In this document: piece after piece, positions 7,174-9,603 of the stretch
Layout: the number at the start of each line of letters is the position of its first letter
Numbering within the stretch: position 1 is the first letter of the stretch
NCBI GenBank assembly: GCA_947038745.1
Contig: CAMQXE010000033.1
Span: forward strand, 1-9,603
DNA length: 9,603 bases
Direction of reading: 5' to 3'
Source of the DNA: an uncultured Propionibacteriaceae bacterium
GTDB taxonomy: Bacteria > Actinomycetota > Actinomycetes > Propionibacteriales > Propionibacteriaceae
Program-made: the position numbers and the translations under genes
Notes under the pieces: model-generated
The model's database searches: none
What the model was told of the DNA's origin: nothing
The model's input: only the letters and a program-made list of their open reading frames with translations

Positions 7174-8466
7174 TACGTTCCACGAGTTACAGGCCCCAAG
7201 GGTGGAGCCATTACCGCCAATATCGAGACCTTTCGTACCCCAGTTTTGCCGTGATGCGCCGCTGCCATGATCAGCAACGAATCCAGCTTTTCCGCTGAGC
7301 ACATCATCGCCGAAGCTGTAGTAGGCCTCTTTGAAGGAAGCAATTGTGGCTTCGTCAAATCCTTGGCTCGTGGCGATAGCTTGGAGGAAAGCTCCAGAGA
7401 AGCAGTCGGCCTGTGCCTCTGAACGACGGCTGAGCAACATAGCGTCATCTTCATTCGTGGTCTGCTTGAGGATCCGGTTACGAGCGCTCAAAATACCTGA
7501 CCGACCTTGGACTGCATGGCCAAACTCGTGAGCCAAAATTACTTCAACGATCCAGGACTTAGTTGAGATCGAATTGGGTAATGCATCAGCAAGATCGGTA
7601 GCGTAGTAGAACTGCTGGTTGGTCATGCAGTAGAAAGCGTTATGAGTTTCTTCCTTGCCGCATGGCGTCTGAATTGGTTGATTATAAACGGTCACTGCGG
7701 GGCGGGGGAGCGTATAACCGGCGTCAGTAACAGGAACGGACCATACCTTCATAAGACAGGCAATAAAGTCATTCATTGCTGTCTCTTGTTCAGGGATACT
7801 GGCGTGAGGATTAACAGGCTGTAATTCGCAGCGCACATTGGTCAAAGGCTGTTGCGCATAGAGGGTATTGTCGGTGAGCCAGCTATCTATTTGGCCGCTA
7901 GTTGGTATCGGTGGGTAGGGCGGGTTGGTATCAATATCTGGGGCAGTGTAATCGTCATTTTGGTAGCCGCTGCTACTACTGCCACTACCACTATTACCGC
8001 TGCTTGTTGTGTGCCTGCTACCGGTTGAACTGGTCAAAGAAGCGAGCGCCACGATCATCGTCAGTAGAACTAAGCTCACGGCCAAAATGCCGATAAATAC
8101 GATAAATAGGGGGCTTTTCTTTGGCTTCGGCGCAGGATAGGCCTGGGGATATCCGAAAGGCCCAGGGCGGGCTTGCCCATAGGGAGAAGTTCCATAGCCT
8201 GGATAATTTTGGGGGGTTCCCGGATAGCTGACGGGAGCTCCGGAGTAGGCCTGCTGTTGTCCGTAAGCCTGTTGTCCGTAATCCGGTTGTCCGTAGACCT
8301 GCTGTCCGTAGTATGGCTGCTGCTGTACCGGCATGGGCATCTGTACTTGGGCCTGTGAGCCGTAGCCGTTCCAAGGAGTTCGCGGCTGTTGCCAGGCAGG
8401 CAGCTGTGCAGGTTGCTGTTGCCCCCAGTGCTGGTTCGGTTGATTTCCCCATGGTGATTGCGTCAC
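7153..8466 (-). CDS. membrane-anchored neutral zinc metallopeptidase with low-complexity N-terminal tail
   Basis: The 437-residue product belongs to the putative neutral zinc metallopeptidase family (Pfam Zn_peptidase, E. coli YpfJ-like). Residues 1-118 are a tail rich in Gln, Tyr, Gly and Pro, including four tandem 5-residue units at 52-71. KPKK precedes a single membrane span at about 119-141, so by the positive-inside rule the tail is cytoplasmic and the rest faces outward. A Ser/Gly linker (about 143-170) follows. The catalytic region has the zinc motif HEFGH at 313-317 and a second conserved block RRSEAQAD at 347-354, whose Glu350 is a candidate third ligand. Cysteines 213, 237, 269 and 280 could form disulfides outside the cell. 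Its substrate is unknown. GTG 8466 is chosen because a -10-like box lies 6 bases upstream; the next start candidates are far inside. The gene is convergent with ispF. Confidence 0.9.
   Translation of the reverse strand: MTQSPWGNQPNQHWGQQQPAQLPAWQQPRTPWNGYGSQAQVQMPMPVQQQPYYGQQVYGQPDYGQQAYGQQQAYSGAPVSYPGTPQNYPGYGTSPYGQARPGPFGYPQAYPAPKPKKSPLFIVFIGILAVSLVLLTMIVALASLTSSTGSRHTTSSGNSGSGSSSSGYQNDDYTAPDIDTNPPYPPIPTSGQIDSWLTDNTLYAQQPLTNVRCELQPVNPHASIPEQETAMNDFIACLMKVWSVPVTDAGYTLPRPAVTVYNQPIQTPCGKEETHNAFYCMTNQQFYYATDLADALPNSISTKSWIVEVILAHEFGHAVQGRSGILSARNRILKQTTNEDDAMLLSRRSEAQADCFSGAFLQAIATSQGFDEATIASFKEAYYSFGDDVLSGKAGFVADHGSGASRQNWGTKGLDIGGNGSTLGACNSWNVASSEVN
8254..8313 (-). repeat. four 15-bp tandem repeats coding for xYGQQ units
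   Basis: Units lie at 8254-8268, 8269-8283, 8284-8298 and 8299-8313 and share a TGTCCGTA core on the plus strand. On the minus strand each encodes five residues: [15 protein letters not shown] and AYGQQ in protein order. The in-frame length means that unit gain or loss keeps the peptidase gene open, so copy number could vary between strains by replication slippage. Confidence 0.85.
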
Positions 8467-8478
8467 GGTATGAGCCTA
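8467..8478 (-). promoter_or_regulatory. putative leaderless promoter of the peptidase gene (-10 box TAGGCT)
   Basis: Read on the minus strand, TAGGCT (8478-8473) is followed by 6 bases and then GTG at 8466. There is no purine-rich ribosome binding site between them. This would make the GTG the first transcribed codon. No clear -35 hexamer is seen. Confidence 0.45.
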
Positions 8479-8566
8479 GCCTGTGAAAGGGTTATCCCAG
8501 ATCAGTGGTAGTCATTACCTCCCAGATAGATTGATAGGTATGGCAGGATTGCAGTGAAATCATGAG

Positions 8567-8573
8567 AAAAGGA
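8567..8573 (+). promoter_or_regulatory. ribosome binding site of the DUF2207 gene
   Basis: AAAAGGA sits 7 bases before GTG 8581 and decides that start. A TAGATT at 8527-8532 could be the -10 box of a promoter diverging from the peptidase promoter, but no -35 supports it. A 10-codon frame starting at ATG 8562 covers the site and overlaps the gene start; I see no sign that it matters. Confidence 0.5.
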
Positions 8574-8580
8574 AAAGCCT

Positions 8581-9603
8581 GTGACGATTGCTAGTCAGCC
8601 ATCATGCCGACGACCTGCAGTGCTATGCGCTGTGGCCTCGTTCCTGCTGTTACTGATGAGCCTAGTAAATATTCCACATGCAGCGGCAGCGCAAAGCGCG
8701 AGTAGCGTCATCGCTGATGTTGTGATCAATGAGAACGGGTCGCTCCAGGTAACGGAGACGCTCATATTCTCTGAGCCTCTCACAGGAGAAATCACACAAA
8801 AGCTGCTGACGACCAAGCTGACGAGCAAAGACTCAGATCGTCGCTATCACTACACCATCAGCAATATCGCAGCCCAAGGTGGGCAACTGAGCACCGCATC
8901 GCAAGACGATAGCCAGATCATTACTATCGCTGCATCTGGGGCAACAAAAATCACGGTGAGCTATACCGTCGTTGGTGCGACATATACCAATGCTGATGGC
9001 ACAGTGACCGCACAATGGTCACCGATACAAGGTTTTTCCTTCCCCATTGACGATGCTCGGGTGCAGGCGCGAATTCCTGAGCGATTTATGGAATTGGAAT
9101 GTCACGCAGGCAGCATTGCTGCACCGCGAGTGTGTAAGGCCATGATCGGCGGACAAGCTGGACATGATTTTCCAGAGTTTCGTGATGGCCCGCTGGGCAG
9201 CGAAGAAATGCTAGATATCCGGGTACGTTTCCCGGAAAAACTTGTTGCTGATACTGCAAAAGTCAGCCAAGACTGGTCGCTGGATCGAGCATTTAACACT
9301 TCTGGGTGGCCTCTAGGATCAGCACTCCTGGCTGCTCTTGCTGGTGGTCTTGGTTTGTGGTGGTTGGCCCGCAAGGCCGGGCATGATGCCGGTTTCCAAA
9401 CACCAACTCGGATCGCTGACTTTGTTCCAGTGGGTTTGGGGTCAAGCGAGTTCGTTGTAGTAGAGCAAATTCGCCCGGGGCAAGCCGGTACGTTATCCGA
9501 TGAGCTAGTCAATCCCATTGACATCACAGCAACAGTCGTTGATCTAGCCCAGCGCGGGCATCTTCTCATCACTGAGCTACCGCGTGAAGGGGCTCATGGA
9601 GCA
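8581..9603 (+). CDS. DUF2207 domain membrane protein, N-terminal part (3' end outside window)
   Basis: A frame opened by GTG 8581 stays open to the window edge for 341 codons. Residues 1-37 look like a signal peptide: Arg10-Arg11, a hydrophobic core (VASFLLLLMSLV), then HAAAA as a cleavage region. An extracytoplasmic beta-rich domain follows, with the DUF2207-like opening VIADVVINENGSLQVTETL. A membrane span lies at about 245-263 (PLGSALLAALAGGLGLWWLA). After it comes a cytoplasmic segment with RPGQAGTLSDELVNPIDITATVVDLAQRG split across about 298-326, the most characteristic DUF2207 stretch. The family's function is unknown. In-frame TGA at 8563-8565 closes the frame upstream, and the ribosome binding site supports this GTG. 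The gene diverges from the peptidase gene across 114 bases, so both envelope proteins may share a control region. Confidence 0.88.
   Translation, partial: MTIASQPSCRRPAVLCAVASFLLLLMSLVNIPHAAAAQSASSVIADVVINENGSLQVTETLIFSEPLTGEITQKLLTTKLTSKDSDRRYHYTISNIAAQGGQLSTASQDDSQIITIAASGATKITVSYTVVGATYTNADGTVTAQWSPIQGFSFPIDDARVQARIPERFMELECHAGSIAAPRVCKAMIGGQAGHDFPEFRDGPLGSEEMLDIRVRFPEKLVADTAKVSQDWSLDRAFNTSGWPLGSALLAALAGGLGLWWLARKAGHDAGFQTPTRIADFVPVGLGSSEFVVVEQIRPGQAGTLSDELVNPIDITATVVDLAQRGHLLITELPREGAHGA

Noticed and set aside
8254..8313. Direct repeats as a possible CRISPR array
   Set aside because: Units are 15 bp, contiguous without spacers, and encode in-frame YGQQ residues of the peptidase tail.
8018..8452. 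Long antisense and alternate frames over the peptidase N-terminal region
   Set aside because: They exist because the Q/G/Y-rich repeat DNA lacks stops in other frames. They show no domain or start signal, and the peptidase frame explains the region.

Overview
The window looks like ordinary chromosome from a medium-GC actinobacterium (a little over half G+C by eye). The evidence is a carD-ispD-ispF run, which mycobacteria also have in this order, a BPG-dependent phosphoglycerate mutase, menaquinone genes, GTG starts, and several start codons placed 6-7 bases after a -10-like box (leaderless architecture). An Actinomycetaceae-type relative is my guess from GC and gene content; nothing in the sequence proves the genus.

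Layout. (1) 1-437: the 3' part of an ABC-transporter substrate-binding protein, followed by a strong 14-bp hairpin. (2) 579-1328: gpmA (glycolysis), apparently leaderless. (3) 1330-2982: a doubtful 53-codon ORF, then a DUF2079 multipass membrane protein split by a -1 frameshift near 2182-2188. (4) 3058-5333: menB and menE, overlapping by 4 bases, two steps of menaquinone synthesis. (5) 5495-7160: carD, ispD and ispF, i.e. an RNA-polymerase-binding transcription factor followed by two steps of the MEP isoprenoid pathway. (6) 7153-8466 on the minus strand: a membrane-anchored neutral zinc metallopeptidase with a Q/Y/G/P-rich N-terminal tail, its 3' end overlapping that of ispF. (7) 8581-9603: a DUF2207 membrane protein, divergent from the peptidase and running off the window with no stop.

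How the genes relate. MenB and MenE make the naphthoquinone head group of menaquinone. IspD and IspF act in the pathway that supplies isoprenoid precursors, including the menaquinone tail, so the two blocks are metabolically complementary, although carD has its own promoter between them. The peptidase and DUF2207 protein are envelope proteins transcribed away from a shared 114-bp intergenic region.

I see no CRISPR array, tRNA, rRNA, insertion sequence, phage gene or defence system. The points most worth checking are the frameshifted DUF2079 gene, the recurring TAGNCT-N6/7-start-codon arrangement, the bicarbonate-type MenB signature, and the repeat-bearing low-complexity tail on the peptidase. 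I found no convincing undescribed system.
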